64,000 bases of DNA from Sphingomonas sp. KR3-1 (GCF_040049295.1 NZ_JBDZDQ010000001.1:620001-684000); one strand, 5' to 3'; positions 35,887-45,212 are shown, counted from the stretch's first letter. Program-made: numbers and translations. Notes: generated from the sequence alone by a model not told the origin.

Positions 35887-36768
35887 TCAAGGTAATTTCC
35901 GGTCGAGAAAGGCGACGCTGTCCGCCAGCACCGGTGCCTTGCCCCGGAACGGGACCGACAGCGCCATCGCGACCTCTTCGTGGCTGAGCCCGGGATAATT
36001 GCGCAGCTCGACCGGCGCGCCCAGCGCCTTGAGCCGCGCCGCCAGATTGATCGCGTTCTTCGGCCGCACCACGGTATCGCGGCTCGACGTGACGAGCAGC
36101 AGCGGCGGCGCATCGGCGCGGGCGAAGTGGAGCGGCTGGGTCATCGCCGGATCGGCGACGCCCTGCATCGCATCGATCGCGCGCTTCGACGTGAAGGGCG
36201 CGAAGTCATAGGGTCCGGAGAGCCCCACTCCCGCCTTGACGATGCCGGGATCGACGCCCTCCGCCACCAGCCAGCGCCGGTCGAGCGCGAGCATCGCCAC
36301 GGTATAGGCCCCCGCCGAATGCCCTGCGAGCGCGATCCGGCTGGGGTCGCCGCCAAATTCGGCGACATGGTCGCGCGTCCATCTGACCGCCTCAGCACCG
36401 TCCTGGAGGAAGGCGGGGAAGCGCACGCCCGGCACCTTGCGATAATCGGGCGCCACCACGACGAACCCGGCCTTGGCAAAGGCGCGCGCGGCGAAGGCAT
36501 AGGCGGCGCGGTCGCCCTTCACCCATCCGCCGCCATACCAGAAGATCAGCACCGGCCGCCTGCCGGGCCCCGCGCCGGCGGGCCGCCACACGTCGAGCGT
36601 CTGGCCGTGCGTGCCGAAGGCGATCGCGCTGCCCGGCCGGCTGGTGCCGCTACCGCCGCCAAGCGCGGCATCCGCCAGCGACAGCAGCCCGGGCGGCGAG
36701 ACGAGCAGCGCCAGCGCCAGGCCCGCGAGCACCAGCGCCAGCACGGCGCCCGCGGCCCAGCGCCACAT
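35887..36768 (-). CDS. Alpha/beta hydrolase, esterase/lipase type with membrane anchor
   Basis: 293 residues. N-terminal hydrophobic anchor (4-24). The GGGW-type oxyanion hole at 77-82 (WYGGGW) and nucleophile Ser151 in AGHSAGAY are of the hormone-sensitive-lipase/esterase class; VTSSRDTVV and LSHEEVAMAL supply the acid and histidine. Start ATG overlaps the scoB stop (TGATG), so it is co-translated with the CoA transferase cluster. May hydrolyse a short-chain ester such as a hydroxyacid ester (inference from context only). Confidence 0.8.
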   Translation of the reverse strand: MWRWAAGAVLALVLAGLALALLVSPPGLLSLADAALGGGSGTSRPGSAIAFGTHGQTLDVWRPAGAGPGRRPVLIFWYGGGWVKGDRAAYAFAARAFAKAGFVVVAPDYRKVPGVRFPAFLQDGAEAVRWTRDHVAEFGGDPSRIALAGHSAGAYTVAMLALDRRWLVAEGVDPGIVKAGVGLSGPYDFAPFTSKRAIDAMQGVADPAMTQPLHFARADAPPLLLVTSSRDTVVRPKNAINLAARLKALGAPVELRNYPGLSHEEVAMALSVPFRGKAPVLADSVAFLDRKLP

Positions 36769-37418
36769 CAGGCGGTGGCCAGCGCGACTTCGTAGTTCGC
36801 CGTGGTCTTCTCCGCGACTTCCGCCTCGGTTACGCCCGGCGCCAGCTCGATCAGGCGGAAGGGCGAATTGTGGTCGGGCCGCTGGAACACGGCGAGATCG
36901 GTGATGATCATGTCGACCACGTTCTTGCCGGTGAGCGGCAGGCTGCACCCCGGCACGAACTTGGGGCTGCCGTCCTTGGAGTTGTGCTCCATCACCACGA
37001 TGATCTTCTTGACGCCGGCGACCAGGTCCATCGCACCGCCCATGCCCTTGATCATCTTGCCCGGGATCATCCAGTTGGCGATGTCGCCGGTCTCGCTGAT
37101 CTCCATCGCGCCGAGCACGGTCAGGTCGATATGCCCGCCGCGGATCATCGCGAAGCTCTGCTCCGAGCCGAAATAGACCGATTGCGGCAGCTCGCTGATC
37201 GTCTGCTTGCCGGCGTTGATCAGGTCGGGGTCGACTTCGTCGTCATAGGGGAACGGCCCGATGCCGAGCATGCCGTTCTCGGACTGGAGCGTCACCTCGA
37301 CGCCCGCCGGGATGTGGTTCGCCACCAGCGTGGGGATGCCGATGCCCAAATTGACGTAGAAGCCGTCCTGCAGCTCCTTCGCGGCGCGGGCCGCCATTTC
37401 ATCGCGGGTCCAGGCCAT
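36768..37418 (-). CDS. scoB: 3-oxoacid CoA-transferase, subunit B
   Basis: 216 residues from [16 protein letters not shown]. The catalytic glutamate is Glu47 in QSENGMLG, and the family signatures [10 protein letters not shown] and [26 protein letters not shown] are complete. With ScoA it moves CoA from succinyl-CoA to acetoacetate or related acids. Two unrelated genes separate it from scoA, but each junction is an overlap. Confidence 0.93.
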   Translation of the reverse strand: MAWTRDEMAARAAKELQDGFYVNLGIGIPTLVANHIPAGVEVTLQSENGMLGIGPFPYDDEVDPDLINAGKQTISELPQSVYFGSEQSFAMIRGGHIDLTVLGAMEISETGDIANWMIPGKMIKGMGGAMDLVAGVKKIIVVMEHNSKDGSPKFVPGCSLPLTGKNVVDMIITDLAVFQRPDHNSPFRLIELAPGVTEAEVAEKTTANYEVALATA

Positions 37419-37732
37419 CAATGCACTTCCTTGCCAAGATCGGTGGGAGATTCGCGCTCGGCATCGAAGCCGAGCCAGATGCGGGCGAGCGCCTCGCTTT
37501 CGCTGATGCCGACCGCGTTCGCCCAGGCGCGCGCGCCGTGGCGGATGCAATCGACCATCGCGATGCCGAACACCGCGGGATCGGGGTTGAGCGCGCCGGG
37601 ATCGACCAGGCACGTCGCCTGGCCGCCGGGCTTGTGCCACATCCGCAGGAACTCGCGGCTGCCCTGGAGCAGATGCGCCGCCCCCGAGATGTCGAGCTCG
37701 TCCTGGAGCTTGCCCTTGCGCCCGAAGCTCAT
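37418..37732 (-). CDS. DUF5076-type small protein
   Basis: 104 residues, [17 protein letters not shown] single alpha/beta domain with the stretch [19 protein letters not shown] and no signal or membrane segment. The DUF5076 call rests on memory of similar proteins next to SCOT genes. It overlaps the phosphatase gene upstream by ATGA and scoB downstream by TGATG. Function unknown. Confidence 0.65.
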   Translation of the reverse strand: MSFGRKGKLQDELDISGAAHLLQGSREFLRMWHKPGGQATCLVDPGALNPDPAVFGIAMVDCIRHGARAWANAVGISESEALARIWLGFDAERESPTDLGKEVH

Positions 37733-38796
37733 GGCTTGGCCTCGGCCGGGTCGGCCCATTGCTTGTCCCTGGAGAACACCTCGTCCATCCCGCCCTTCAG
37801 GCCGGTGCCGTAGACGGGGTTGGGCAGGATGAACCAGCCATGCCCCCAGAGCGGCGCGATCAGCGTGTTGCCGGTGGTATTGCGCCGCGCCGAAGTCGGC
37901 AGGTCCTTGGCGTTGAACAGGTCGCTGAAGTCGCCGAGCTGGTCGCCGCCCATCGCGACGACGCAATAGCGCTCGGCGATCTTCCAGCGGCGCTCGTCCT
38001 TGCCGCCGGGGGCACTGTCGTCGCGCAGGATCAGCGTGTCGCCGATCGTCACCGGGCCGAGCCCGGCATTGTCGAGCGCCTGAGCCGTGAACGCCGCGGT
38101 GCTCGCCGAGCGATTGGAGTTGAAGATCACGGTGATGCCGTCGCCGCGAATCGCCGCGATCGTCTCGGCGGCACCGGGCACGGCATCGACCTTGTCGGCA
38201 CCGGTCTGCTCCCAGCGCGTCCAGCGGCCCTGGTCATAGCCCGGCCCCCGGCGCGCCGCATCGCTCTCGAAGCCGAGATTGAGCAGCACGGTCTCGTCGA
38301 CGTCGAACACCACGGCCATCGGACGCTTGCCGCAGGTCTCGAACTTGGGCGAGGTCAGCGTCGAATCGCGCGTGAGCACCACCGAGCTGATCTGGCTCTT
38401 GTCGCGGCGGAAGCGCAGGTCGTTGTGGATATAGGTCCACAGCGCCGCATAGGCCTGGAGGCTGAGCGCCGAGGCTTCGCCCGAGCCATAGAGGAACTGC
38501 ATCTCGGGCGGCACGCTGCCCGGCGCGGGCGCCGCCGGGGTGGCGGGAGCCGCAGGGCCGCCATTGGGCGCGGGCAGCGCGGTGAGGCCGGTGACCTGCA
38601 CCGTCTGGCCGTCCTCGGTCCGGTAGACCTGGCCCGGCTTGAGCGCCGGCGCTGGCTTTTCCTGCTTCTTCCTGTGGCTGTCCTGCTGGGTCTTGACGAC
38701 GCCCGCCGCCGCCGCGATCGGCACCGCGGCGGCGATGCAGCCCGAAAGGCTGGTCGCGGCGAGCGCCAGGCCCGCTATCAGGGCGACGCGGCTCAT
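37729..38796 (-). CDS. Lipoprotein HAD acid phosphatase (class C, e(P4)-like)
   Basis: 355 residues. Lipobox LSGC at Cys20, so anchored to a membrane. A Pro/Ala-rich linker follows, then the class C acid phosphatase core: [12 protein letters not shown] as motif I, FNSNRSA as motif II and [15 protein letters not shown] as motif IV. Such enzymes release phosphate from nucleotides at the cell surface. It sits between scoA and DUF5076 with a four-base overlap on each side, which is an unexpected neighbour for CoA transferase. Confidence 0.85.
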   Translation of the reverse strand: MSRVALIAGLALAATSLSGCIAAAVPIAAAAGVVKTQQDSHRKKQEKPAPALKPGQVYRTEDGQTVQVTGLTALPAPNGGPAAPATPAAPAPGSVPPEMQFLYGSGEASALSLQAYAALWTYIHNDLRFRRDKSQISSVVLTRDSTLTSPKFETCGKRPMAVVFDVDETVLLNLGFESDAARRGPGYDQGRWTRWEQTGADKVDAVPGAAETIAAIRGDGITVIFNSNRSASTAAFTAQALDNAGLGPVTIGDTLILRDDSAPGGKDERRWKIAERYCVVAMGGDQLGDFSDLFNAKDLPTSARRNTTGNTLIAPLWGHGWFILPNPVYGTGLKGGMDEVFSRDKQWADPAEAKP

Positions 38797-39512
38797 GCCG
38801 CCTCGCGGGGCCGGGTCGTCCGGAACTCGATCTTCTTGTCATAGGGGCTGCCGACGATCAGCCGCTTCACATAGATCCCCGGCAGGTGGATCTGGTCGGG
38901 GTCGAGGCTACCCACCGGCACCACTTCCTCGACCTCGGCGACGCAGACCTTGCCCGCGGTCGCCATCGGCTGGTTGAAGTTGCGCGCGGTCTTGCGGAAG
39001 ATCAGGTTGCCGCTCTCGTCGGCCTTCCAGCCCTTGATGATCGACAGGTCGCTGCGGATGCCGCGCTCGAGGATGAACTCTTCCGGTCCATTTGGGCCGT
39101 CAAAGACCTTCACTTCCTTGCCCTCGGCCACTTGGGTGCCGACGCCGGTCTTGGTGTAGAAGCCCGGGATCCCCGCCCCGCCCGCGCGGCAGCGTTCGGC
39201 CAGCGTGCCCTGGGGGCAGAATTCCACCTCGAGCTCACCGCTCAGATATTGCCGCTCGAACTCCTTGTTCTCGCCGACATAGGAGGAGATCATCTTCCTG
39301 ACCTGGCGGGTGCGCAGCAGCTTGCCGAGCCCCTCGCCGTCGATGCCGGCATTGTTGCTGGCGATGGTCAGGTCCTTGGTGCCCGCGTCGCGGATCGCGT
39401 CGATCAGCCGCTCGGGGATGCCGCTCAGGCCGAAGCCGCCCGCGCAGATCGTCATGCCGTCGAACAGCAGCCCTTCCAGCGCTGCTGCGGCGGTGGGGTA
39501 GAGCTTCTTCAT
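38793..39512 (-). CDS. scoA: 3-oxoacid CoA-transferase, subunit A
   Basis: 239 residues. [40 protein letters not shown] is the A-subunit opening, and [34 protein letters not shown] the CoA-site region. First gene of the run scoA, phosphatase, DUF5076, scoB, esterase. Succinyl-CoA:acetoacetate type is likely; substrate choice is inferred. Confidence 0.93.
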   Translation of the reverse strand: MKKLYPTAAAALEGLLFDGMTICAGGFGLSGIPERLIDAIRDAGTKDLTIASNNAGIDGEGLGKLLRTRQVRKMISSYVGENKEFERQYLSGELEVEFCPQGTLAERCRAGGAGIPGFYTKTGVGTQVAEGKEVKVFDGPNGPEEFILERGIRSDLSIIKGWKADESGNLIFRKTARNFNQPMATAGKVCVAEVEEVVPVGSLDPDQIHLPGIYVKRLIVGSPYDKKIEFRTTRPREAA

Positions 39513-39782
39513 CGGCGATTCTCTCCTACGGGCTGACGCGCGGATAGTCCGGCGCCCGAGCCCCGGTCAAGCGAACCTGAACCGACTTTCAACTTCGCTG
39601 CACCGCCGCATTGGGGGCGAGGCAAAGCTGAACCCAAGGTGACCGACTATGGTGGTGTGGCACAAAGGCAACACGGTTTGGCTGTAGCAAAATTGACATA
39701 TTGCACTGCGGAATCGAGCGCCTACGTAGAAGCCCGGATGGCCGTCCGATCTGAGTAAATAAGTCCAAAGGTAGGAAATATA

Positions 39783-40301
39783 ATGCGAATTCTCGCAGTG
39801 TCCGCGCTCGCCCTCGTGGCAGCCACCGCAGCTCCCGCTTTCGCGCAGGATAGCGCCGCGCCGTTCAACGGCCCGCGCATCGAAGCCGAGGGCGGTTGGG
39901 ATCATGTCGGCTCCGAGGGTTATGGCCGTTCGGGCTTCGTCTATGGCGGCGCCATCGGCTACGACAAGCAGTTCAACAACATCGTGATCGGCGCCGATGC
40001 CGAAGTGACCGGCGCGACCACCAAGGACAGCGGCGTGGAAGCCGGCCGTGACCTCTATGTCGGCGGCCGTGCAGGCGTCGTCGTCGGCGGCTCGACGCTG
40101 CTCTACGGCAAGGCTGGCTACACCAATGCCCGCGTCGCTGCCGGCAACTTCAGCCAGAACAACGACGGCTATCGCCTCGGCGCCGGCGTCGAGCGCGACT
40201 TCGGCCGCTTCTTCGGCAAGGTCGAGTATCGCTACTCGCGCTACGAGAAGATCGACCTGAACCGCGACCAGGTCGTCGCGGGCGTCGGCGTTCGCTTCTA
40301 A
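39783..40301 (+). CDS. Outer-membrane beta-barrel protein (opacity/OmpA-like)
   Basis: 172 residues, signal peptide ending AFA-QD at 22. Eight strands can be traced with alternating residues, for example FVYGGAIGYDKQFNNIVIGADAEV and YRLGAGVERDFGRFFGKVEYRYSRYE, and the C terminus ends in GVGVRF with terminal Phe. A small eight-strand barrel with no periplasmic domain. The 270-base gap before it holds the promoter region (TTGACA at 39693) but no gene. The transcript ends at a clear terminator. Confidence 0.85.
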   Translation: MRILAVSALALVAATAAPAFAQDSAAPFNGPRIEAEGGWDHVGSEGYGRSGFVYGGAIGYDKQFNNIVIGADAEVTGATTKDSGVEAGRDLYVGGRAGVVVGGSTLLYGKAGYTNARVAAGNFSQNNDGYRLGAGVERDFGRFFGKVEYRYSRYEKIDLNRDQVVAGVGVRF

Positions 40302-40327
40302 GCGACCGACAAATCCGGACAGCAAGG

Positions 40328-40357
40328 GGGCCGCGCGGGCTACTGCGCGGCCCTTTT
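40328..40357 (+). terminator. Rho-independent terminator of the barrel gene
   Basis: GGGCCGCGC and GCGCGGCCC, eight-base loop, then TTTT; starts 26 bases after the stop. Confidence 0.92.
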
Positions 40358-40367
40358 GCATGCCCGC

Positions 40368-40395
40368 TTGACTCATTTAGACACTTCGCTAAATA
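40368..40395 (+). promoter_or_regulatory. Promoter and ArsR-type operator of the sdpR-like gene
   Basis: TTGACT at 40368-40373 and TAAATA at 40390-40395, 16 bases apart. The dyad ATTTAG-N8-CTAAAT (40375-40394) fills the spacer. The expected transcript start is at 40402-40403, which is the ATG itself, so the mRNA would be leaderless. Confidence 0.7.
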
Positions 40396-40402
40396 TCGAA
40401 TC

Positions 40403-40699
40403 ATGAGTTCGGTATTCAAAGCCCTGGCCGACCCGACGCGGCGCCGCGTGCTTCAGCTCCTGCGCAAGGGGCCGATGAGCGCAGGCGACCTCGCCGATCA
40501 GTTCGACGTCTCCAAGCCGACGATGTCGGCGCACTTCGCAGTGCTGAAGGAGGCGGACCTCGTCCATGCGGAGAAGGCCGGCAAGTCAGTCATCTATCAC
40601 CTGAAGCTGTCGGTGCTCGAAGAAGCACTGCTCGGCTTCGCCCATTCGTTCGGGCTCGGCGCGGAGACGCCCGAGCCAAGCAAGGAGACTGCACGATGA
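40403..40699 (+). CDS. sdpR: ArsR/SdpR-family autorepressor
   Basis: 98 residues. Winged helix MSSVFKALADPTRRRVLQLLRKGPMSAGDLADQF, recognition helix SKPTMSAHFAVLKEADLV and the wing AEKAGKSVIYHL. No metal-site cysteines, as in the SdpR group that senses through a partner membrane protein. It overlaps the next gene by ATGA. No Shine-Dalgarno sequence precedes the ATG, which fits a leaderless message. Confidence 0.85.
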   Translation: MSSVFKALADPTRRRVLQLLRKGPMSAGDLADQFDVSKPTMSAHFAVLKEADLVHAEKAGKSVIYHLKLSVLEEALLGFAHSFGLGAETPEPSKETAR

Positions 40700-41070
40700 A
40701 CAAGGAACTCGCAGCGGGCCTCGGCTGGTGCGGCGGCATTCTCGCGCTGTCGATCGGCTCGGTCGTCGCGCGCAAGCTGGGCTATATCGACCAGGACACC
40801 GTGCTGCGGCTCGTCCTCGGCATCAACGGGCTGATGATCGCCTGGTACGGCAACCGCATTCCCAAAAAGGTCGTCCCGAGCATCCGCGCGCGCCAGGCGC
40901 AACGCGTCGCGGGCTGGTCCCAGGTGCTGAGCGGCCTCGTCTATACCGGGCTATGGGCATTCGCGCCGATCCCGGTGGCGACGATCCTGGGGACCGCCAC
41001 GGTCTTTGCCGGCGTGGTGGTGACGCTCGGCTATTGCCTGTCGCTGCGGGACCGCGCCAGGACTGCCTGA
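40696..41070 (+). CDS. Small membrane protein partner of the SdpR-like repressor
   Basis: 124 residues with four membrane helices (5-24, 37-51, about 72-90, 92-113) and a conserved-looking cytosolic loop GNRIPKKVVPSIRARQAQRVAGW. In Bacillus an SdpR repressor is sequestered by the membrane protein SdpI when a toxin is present; this pair has the same gene order and coupling but the protein is shorter than SdpI and I cannot assign it to that family with certainty. Confidence 0.65.
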   Translation: MNKELAAGLGWCGGILALSIGSVVARKLGYIDQDTVLRLVLGINGLMIAWYGNRIPKKVVPSIRARQAQRVAGWSQVLSGLVYTGLWAFAPIPVATILGTATVFAGVVVTLGYCLSLRDRARTA

Positions 41071-41089
41071 TCGCCCGGCGCCTGACCGC

Positions 41090-41842
41090 TCAGCCCGCCG
41101 GCCCGTCGTCCAGCATGATCGACCGGTGCGGCGTGCGGTCGCCATAGCTCTGCTCGGCCACCTTGGCGCCCGCGGCGCGCAGCGCATCGGGCCGGTCGAT
41201 CGAGCGGACGCCGGTGATCGCCGCCTCGAACTTCATCGTCCCCGCGAACGCCGGCACCGCACGCACCCGCTCCATCCAGCCGGCGGTGCGCGGCCAGCGC
41301 CCGGCATCGATCTCGAACCCGGCGAGCGAGGCGTTGCGGAAGAAGCAGGCATAGGTGATGTCGGCGGTGCAGACATGGTCGAACAGGAAGCCCTCGCCCG
41401 GCGCCCGTGCCTCGATCCAGTCCAGCGCTTCGGGCAAGTCGCGCGTCGTCACCTGGTCGATCAGCGCATGATCGGGCTCGCGCTTCCAGACATAGGGGAC
41501 GATCGTCTTCTGGTAGAACAGCCGCCAGATGATCAGGTCGCCGAGCCGGCTGTCGGCAAACTCCTCCATCCAGCGTGCCCGGGCCCGGTCCGCGGCGCTC
41601 TTCGGCATCAGCGGCGGCTCGGGCCAGCGCTCGTCGACATATTCGGCGATCACGGTCGAATCGTTGAGGATCAGATCGCCCTCGATCAGCACCGGGATGC
41701 GGCGCAGCGGGCTGACTTGGGTGAACGCATCGGTGCCGAAGAACGGCACGATCGGATCGAGTTCATAGTCGACGCCCTTATGATCGAGCGCGACGAACAC
41801 TTTCCGCGCATAGGGCGAGACGTGGTTGCCGATGATGAGCAT
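41090..41842 (-). CDS. Glutathione S-transferase family protein
   Basis: 250 residues. Thioredoxin-like N domain MLIIGNHVSPYARKVFVALDHKG with the Ser/Tyr active-site region at SPYARK, then RRIPVLIEGDLILNDSTVIAEYVDE, the GSH-binding block. Helical C domain follows to about 230. Cytosolic; detoxification or isomerisation of an unknown substrate. Confidence 0.87.
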   Translation of the reverse strand: MLIIGNHVSPYARKVFVALDHKGVDYELDPIVPFFGTDAFTQVSPLRRIPVLIEGDLILNDSTVIAEYVDERWPEPPLMPKSAADRARARWMEEFADSRLGDLIIWRLFYQKTIVPYVWKREPDHALIDQVTTRDLPEALDWIEARAPGEGFLFDHVCTADITYACFFRNASLAGFEIDAGRWPRTAGWMERVRAVPAFAGTMKFEAAITGVRSIDRPDALRAAGAKVAEQSYGDRTPHRSIMLDDGPAG

Positions 41843-41864
41843 CTAGCCTCTGAAACTATTCCGT

Positions 41865-42485
41865 TCAGAGCCCTATCTCGAAAAAGCGCATGGGACCATC
41901 GTCCTCAACATCCTCCCAAACCGGCTCACAGGTCGCCGCCCTTGCCAGGAATGCGGTCAGGCTAGGCGCCATCACCCGTCGCTCATCCTCATCGCTGCCG
42001 GTCAGAATGATCTGGCCAGGAGTGCCGCCTTCGACTGGCGAGAGATCGACCGCATAAGCGTTGCCGCCGCCGTCGATCGCGAATCCGAACCAGCCGCGCC
42101 GCCAATATTCTCGCGCAACGGGCGGATCGCCGGGACGCAGTGTGATAAACTCATTGGGGTCAGTCTCGTCGCCCCAATCATCGATGACGTCCTCCCAGAC
42201 CTGATAGTCGCCCACTGCCTTGGCAAGCGGGACGAACTCATAGCCGCCAAACAGCGGAGTCACGATCTTGCCGGGCGCAGGGTCCGCGATATCGCCAATG
42301 TCGACCTGCCCGTCCGCCCACAGGTACAGCGCCCGCAAATCGTCGGGCAGGCGAAAGCCGATTTCCGCCTCCGCTGCCGCGATCGCAGCTTCGGTCGCCG
42401 GCGGATTGAGATGCGCCTTGGCGGCGAAGCCTAGATCGCCCAAGTAAACGAGCCACGTGTCGAGCGCCGATTGGAAATCTTCCAT
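41865..42485 (-). CDS. SMI1/KNR4-domain protein
   Basis: 206 residues. The SMI1/KNR4 start is clear: ATEAAIAAAEAEIGFRLPDDLRALYLWADGQVD, followed by GGYEFVPLAKAV and WFGFAIDGGGNAYAVDLSP. Many bacterial proteins of this fold are immunity proteins against polymorphic toxins, but there is no toxin gene beside it, and stand-alone versions with housekeeping roles also exist. Base composition is a little lower in GC than its neighbours. Confidence 0.85.
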   Translation of the reverse strand: MEDFQSALDTWLVYLGDLGFAAKAHLNPPATEAAIAAAEAEIGFRLPDDLRALYLWADGQVDIGDIADPAPGKIVTPLFGGYEFVPLAKAVGDYQVWEDVIDDWGDETDPNEFITLRPGDPPVAREYWRRGWFGFAIDGGGNAYAVDLSPVEGGTPGQIILTGSDEDERRVMAPSLTAFLARAATCEPVWEDVEDDGPMRFFEIGL

Positions 42486-42667
42486 TTCGTTCCCCTTTCG
42501 TACTCATCTTCGTAAGGGGTTGCCGCGGTTATTGGAACCGGCCAGGAGGCCAGAAGCCTCCGGACCGGACATTGTTCGACCGGGAGTCCCCGCCATTGCC
42601 TCCGTCTATATGCCAGCAATGATCACACGGGTTGGTCCCGCGCCCGTGCCGGGCTAGGACCGCTCCC

Positions 42668-44320
42668 ATGACCGCGAAACGCACCGGGGGCCGGATCCTC
42701 GTCGACAACCTCGTCGCACAGGGCTGCGACCGTATCTTCCACGTGCCGGGCGAGAGCTTTCTCGCCGTGCTCGACGCGCTGCACGACGTGCCGCAGATCG
42801 ACGTGGTGACCTGCCGCCAGGAAGGCGGGGTGGGCTTCATGGCCTGCGCGGACGGCGCGATGACGCAGCGGCCGGGCGTCGCCTTCGTCACGCGCGGTCC
42901 GGGCGCGACCAACGCCTCGATCGGCGTGCACGTCGCGATGCAGGATTCGCAGCCGATGATCCTGTTCATCGGCGATGTGGACCGTTCGATGCGCGACCGC
43001 GAAGGCTTCCAGGAAGTCGATTTCCCCGCGATGTTCGCCCCGCTCGCCAAATGGGCGACGCGGATCGAGGATGCGCGCCGCATCCCCGAATATGTCGCCC
43101 GCGCCTATGCCGTCGCCACCTCGGGCCGCCCCGGTCCGGTGGTGATCGCGCTGCCCGAGGACATGCTGTGCGACGTCGTCGAGGCAGTGGACCGCCCCGA
43201 GCTCGCCCCGCCGCTCCAGGCGCCCGATGCCTATGATCTCGACCAGATGTTCGAGATGCTCGCGGCTGCCCAGCGCCCGATCGCGATCGTCGGCGGCGCC
43301 GGCTGGGACGCCGAGGCCGGCGAGGACTTCGCCCGCTTCGCCGAGCGCATCGCCCTGCCCGTCGCCGGCGCCTTCCGCCGCCAGGATGCGATCCCGAACG
43401 CCTCGCCCGCCTGGGCCGGCAATCTCGGCTACGGTCCGAACCCCAAGCTGGTCCAGCGGATCAAGGATGCCGACCTGCTGCTCGTGGTCGGCGCCCGGCT
43501 CGGCGAGGCGACGACGGACGGCTATGCGCTGATCACGCCGGACCACCCTGGCCAGACGCTGATCCACGTCCATCCGGACCCGAACGAGCTCAACCGCGTC
43601 TATCTCGCCGACCTGCCGATCTGCGCGCGGCCCTTCGAGTTCGCGGTCGCCTTGGCAGCGGAGGACGAGGTCGAGCTTCCGAGCTTCGATGCCGCCGCCG
43701 CGCATGCCGAGTGGCTCGAATGGTCGACCCCCCGGCCCCGCGACGGCGTCGCGCTCGATCTCGGCCAGTGCGTCGCGGCGATGCGCGCGGCGATGCCGGC
43801 GGATACGATCGTCTGCAACGGCGCCGGCAATTTCTCGAGCTGGTGGCACCGCTACTGGCCCTATGCAGCGCAACCGAGCCAGCTCGCCCCCACCGCCGGC
43901 GCGATGGGCTACGGCGTGCCCGCCGCGGTCGCCGCAGCGCTGCGCTTCCCGAACCGCGCCGTGGTCGCGCTGGCCGGCGACGGCGACTTCCTGATGAACG
44001 GGCAGGAGCTCGCCACCGCCGTCCAGCACGACGCGAACCTGATCGTCCTCCTGGTCGACAATTCGACCTATGGCACGATCCGCATGCACCAGGAGCGCGA
44101 ATATCCCGCGCGCCTCTCGGGCACGACGCTCCGCAACCCCGATTTCGCCGCGCTCGCCCGCGCCTATGGCGGCTGGGCCGAGACGGTGGAGACGACCGCC
44201 GAATTCGCCCCCGCGCTCGACCGTGCGCTCGCCCGGACCGGCCTGCGCCTGCTCCACCTCAAGACCGATATCGAGTTCATCACGCCCGGCCTCACGGTCT
44301 CCGGGCTGCGCGGCAAATAA
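42668..44320 (+). CDS. Thiamine-diphosphate-dependent enzyme, acetolactate-synthase-like
   Basis: 550 residues. Three-domain TPP enzyme: PYR domain with catalytic Glu52 in CRQEGGVGFMA and RGPGATNA; middle domain; PP domain with the TPP-Mg signature LAGDGDFLMNGQEL ... NST. It resembles the IlvB group but no ilvN is adjacent, so oxalyl-CoA decarboxylase-like, benzoylformate decarboxylase-like or acetolactate-type activity cannot be separated by eye. Preceded by a 182-base gap with no gene. Confidence 0.85.
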   Translation: MTAKRTGGRILVDNLVAQGCDRIFHVPGESFLAVLDALHDVPQIDVVTCRQEGGVGFMACADGAMTQRPGVAFVTRGPGATNASIGVHVAMQDSQPMILFIGDVDRSMRDREGFQEVDFPAMFAPLAKWATRIEDARRIPEYVARAYAVATSGRPGPVVIALPEDMLCDVVEAVDRPELAPPLQAPDAYDLDQMFEMLAAAQRPIAIVGGAGWDAEAGEDFARFAERIALPVAGAFRRQDAIPNASPAWAGNLGYGPNPKLVQRIKDADLLLVVGARLGEATTDGYALITPDHPGQTLIHVHPDPNELNRVYLADLPICARPFEFAVALAAEDEVELPSFDAAAAHAEWLEWSTPRPRDGVALDLGQCVAAMRAAMPADTIVCNGAGNFSSWWHRYWPYAAQPSQLAPTAGAMGYGVPAAVAAALRFPNRAVVALAGDGDFLMNGQELATAVQHDANLIVLLVDNSTYGTIRMHQEREYPARLSGTTLRNPDFAALARAYGGWAETVETTAEFAPALDRALARTGLRLLHLKTDIEFITPGLTVSGLRGK

Positions 44321-44396
44321 ACCCGCCGGGCCGCCGCTTCGGCACGCCCGCGCCCGCTATAATGCTGGGCACAGGGGTTTTCGAAGAGGCGAGTAG

Positions 44397-44636
44397 ATGG
44401 GCTGGCGGCACCTGCATGTCGGGCGCAAGGGCGACAATCTGACCATCCAGAACCGGCAGGTCTGGCGGGAGGAATGGCGCTGGATCAACGCCGAGACCGT
44501 GCGCCTGCCCGATCCGATGATCGGGTCTGACATCCTCTCGCACATGATCTGCGAGATCGGCCCGAAGACGCGCCCCGCCCGCTTCGCCGCGGTGAAGCTG
44601 CAGAGCGACCTGTGGAGCTTCTACGTCCCGGATTGA
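44397..44636 (+). CDS. Small protein, unknown
   Basis: 79 residues, MGWRHLHVGRKGDNLTIQN. Rich in Trp (six), Arg and His, with no signal or membrane part. It follows the TPP enzyme after 76 bases and may be transcribed with it. No family recognised. Confidence 0.55.
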   Translation: MGWRHLHVGRKGDNLTIQNRQVWREEWRWINAETVRLPDPMIGSDILSHMICEIGPKTRPARFAAVKLQSDLWSFYVPD

Positions 44637-44664
44637 TTGGGGCCGCGAGGCTTCCCCTTACTTC

Positions 44665-44684
44665 ACCCCGGCCTTCGCCGGGGT
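44665..44684. repeat. REP-like hairpin
   Basis: ACCCCGGC-CTTC-GCCGGGGT, between the ends of two convergent genes; same family as 21877-21896. Confidence 0.7.
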
Positions 44685-44699
44685 AAAAGAGCCCATAAA

Positions 44700-45188
44700 C
44701 TAATCCAGCAGCCAGCCGCGCTTCGGCGCCGCGCCGCTGACCACAGGATCGTCCGGCTGGGCCAGGCGCAGCTTCGCGCTCGCCAGCGGCTTGCCGGTGA
44801 GCCGATCGACCACCACCGGCTCGACCAGCGTCTCCGTCTCGGTATCGACCAGCCGCGAGGTCCCGCCCGCGCCATTGTGGCGCCGGCCCCATTCGCCGAT
44901 CACGTGCAGCACCGGCAGGAAATCGCGCCCGGCCTCGCTCAGCACATATTCGTCGCGCGGCGGGCGCTCGCTGTAGCGCCGCTTCACCACCAGGCCCGCC
45001 TCGCCCAGCGCGCGCAGCCGCGCGGTAAGAATATTGGGCGCGATCCCCAGGCTGACGCGCAATTCCTCGAACCGGCCGAGCCCGAGCGACAAGTCGCGCA
45101 GGATCAGCATGCTCCACGCATCGCCCACTTTCTCCAGCCCCCGGGCGACCGGGCAGCAGGTCCGCGATTTTTCTTCGAGCATGTCCAT
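44700..45188 (-). CDS. HxlR-family transcriptional regulator
   Basis: 162 residues. MDMLEEKSRTCCPVARGLEKVGDAWSMLILRDL is the family opening, with a Cys pair at 11-12 that in some members senses electrophiles or redox. Winged helix with GIAPNILTARLRALGEAGLVVKRRYSERPPRDEYVLSEAGRDF. A C-terminal extension of about 55 residues beyond the usual HxlR domain is unusual (LVDTETETLVEPVVVDRLTGKPLAS). Divergent from the SDR gene and probably controls it. Confidence 0.9.
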   Translation of the reverse strand: MDMLEEKSRTCCPVARGLEKVGDAWSMLILRDLSLGLGRFEELRVSLGIAPNILTARLRALGEAGLVVKRRYSERPPRDEYVLSEAGRDFLPVLHVIGEWGRRHNGAGGTSRLVDTETETLVEPVVVDRLTGKPLASAKLRLAQPDDPVVSGAAPKRGWLLD

Positions 45189-45197
45189 TGCATAATG

Positions 45198-45212
45198 ATA
45201 GTGACTTACTAT
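45198..45212. promoter_or_regulatory. Dyad between the HxlR and SDR genes
   Basis: ATAGT-GACTT-ACTAT lies in an A/T-rich patch in the 69-base divergent gap, close to the HxlR start. A likely HxlR operator serving both promoters. Confidence 0.5.
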
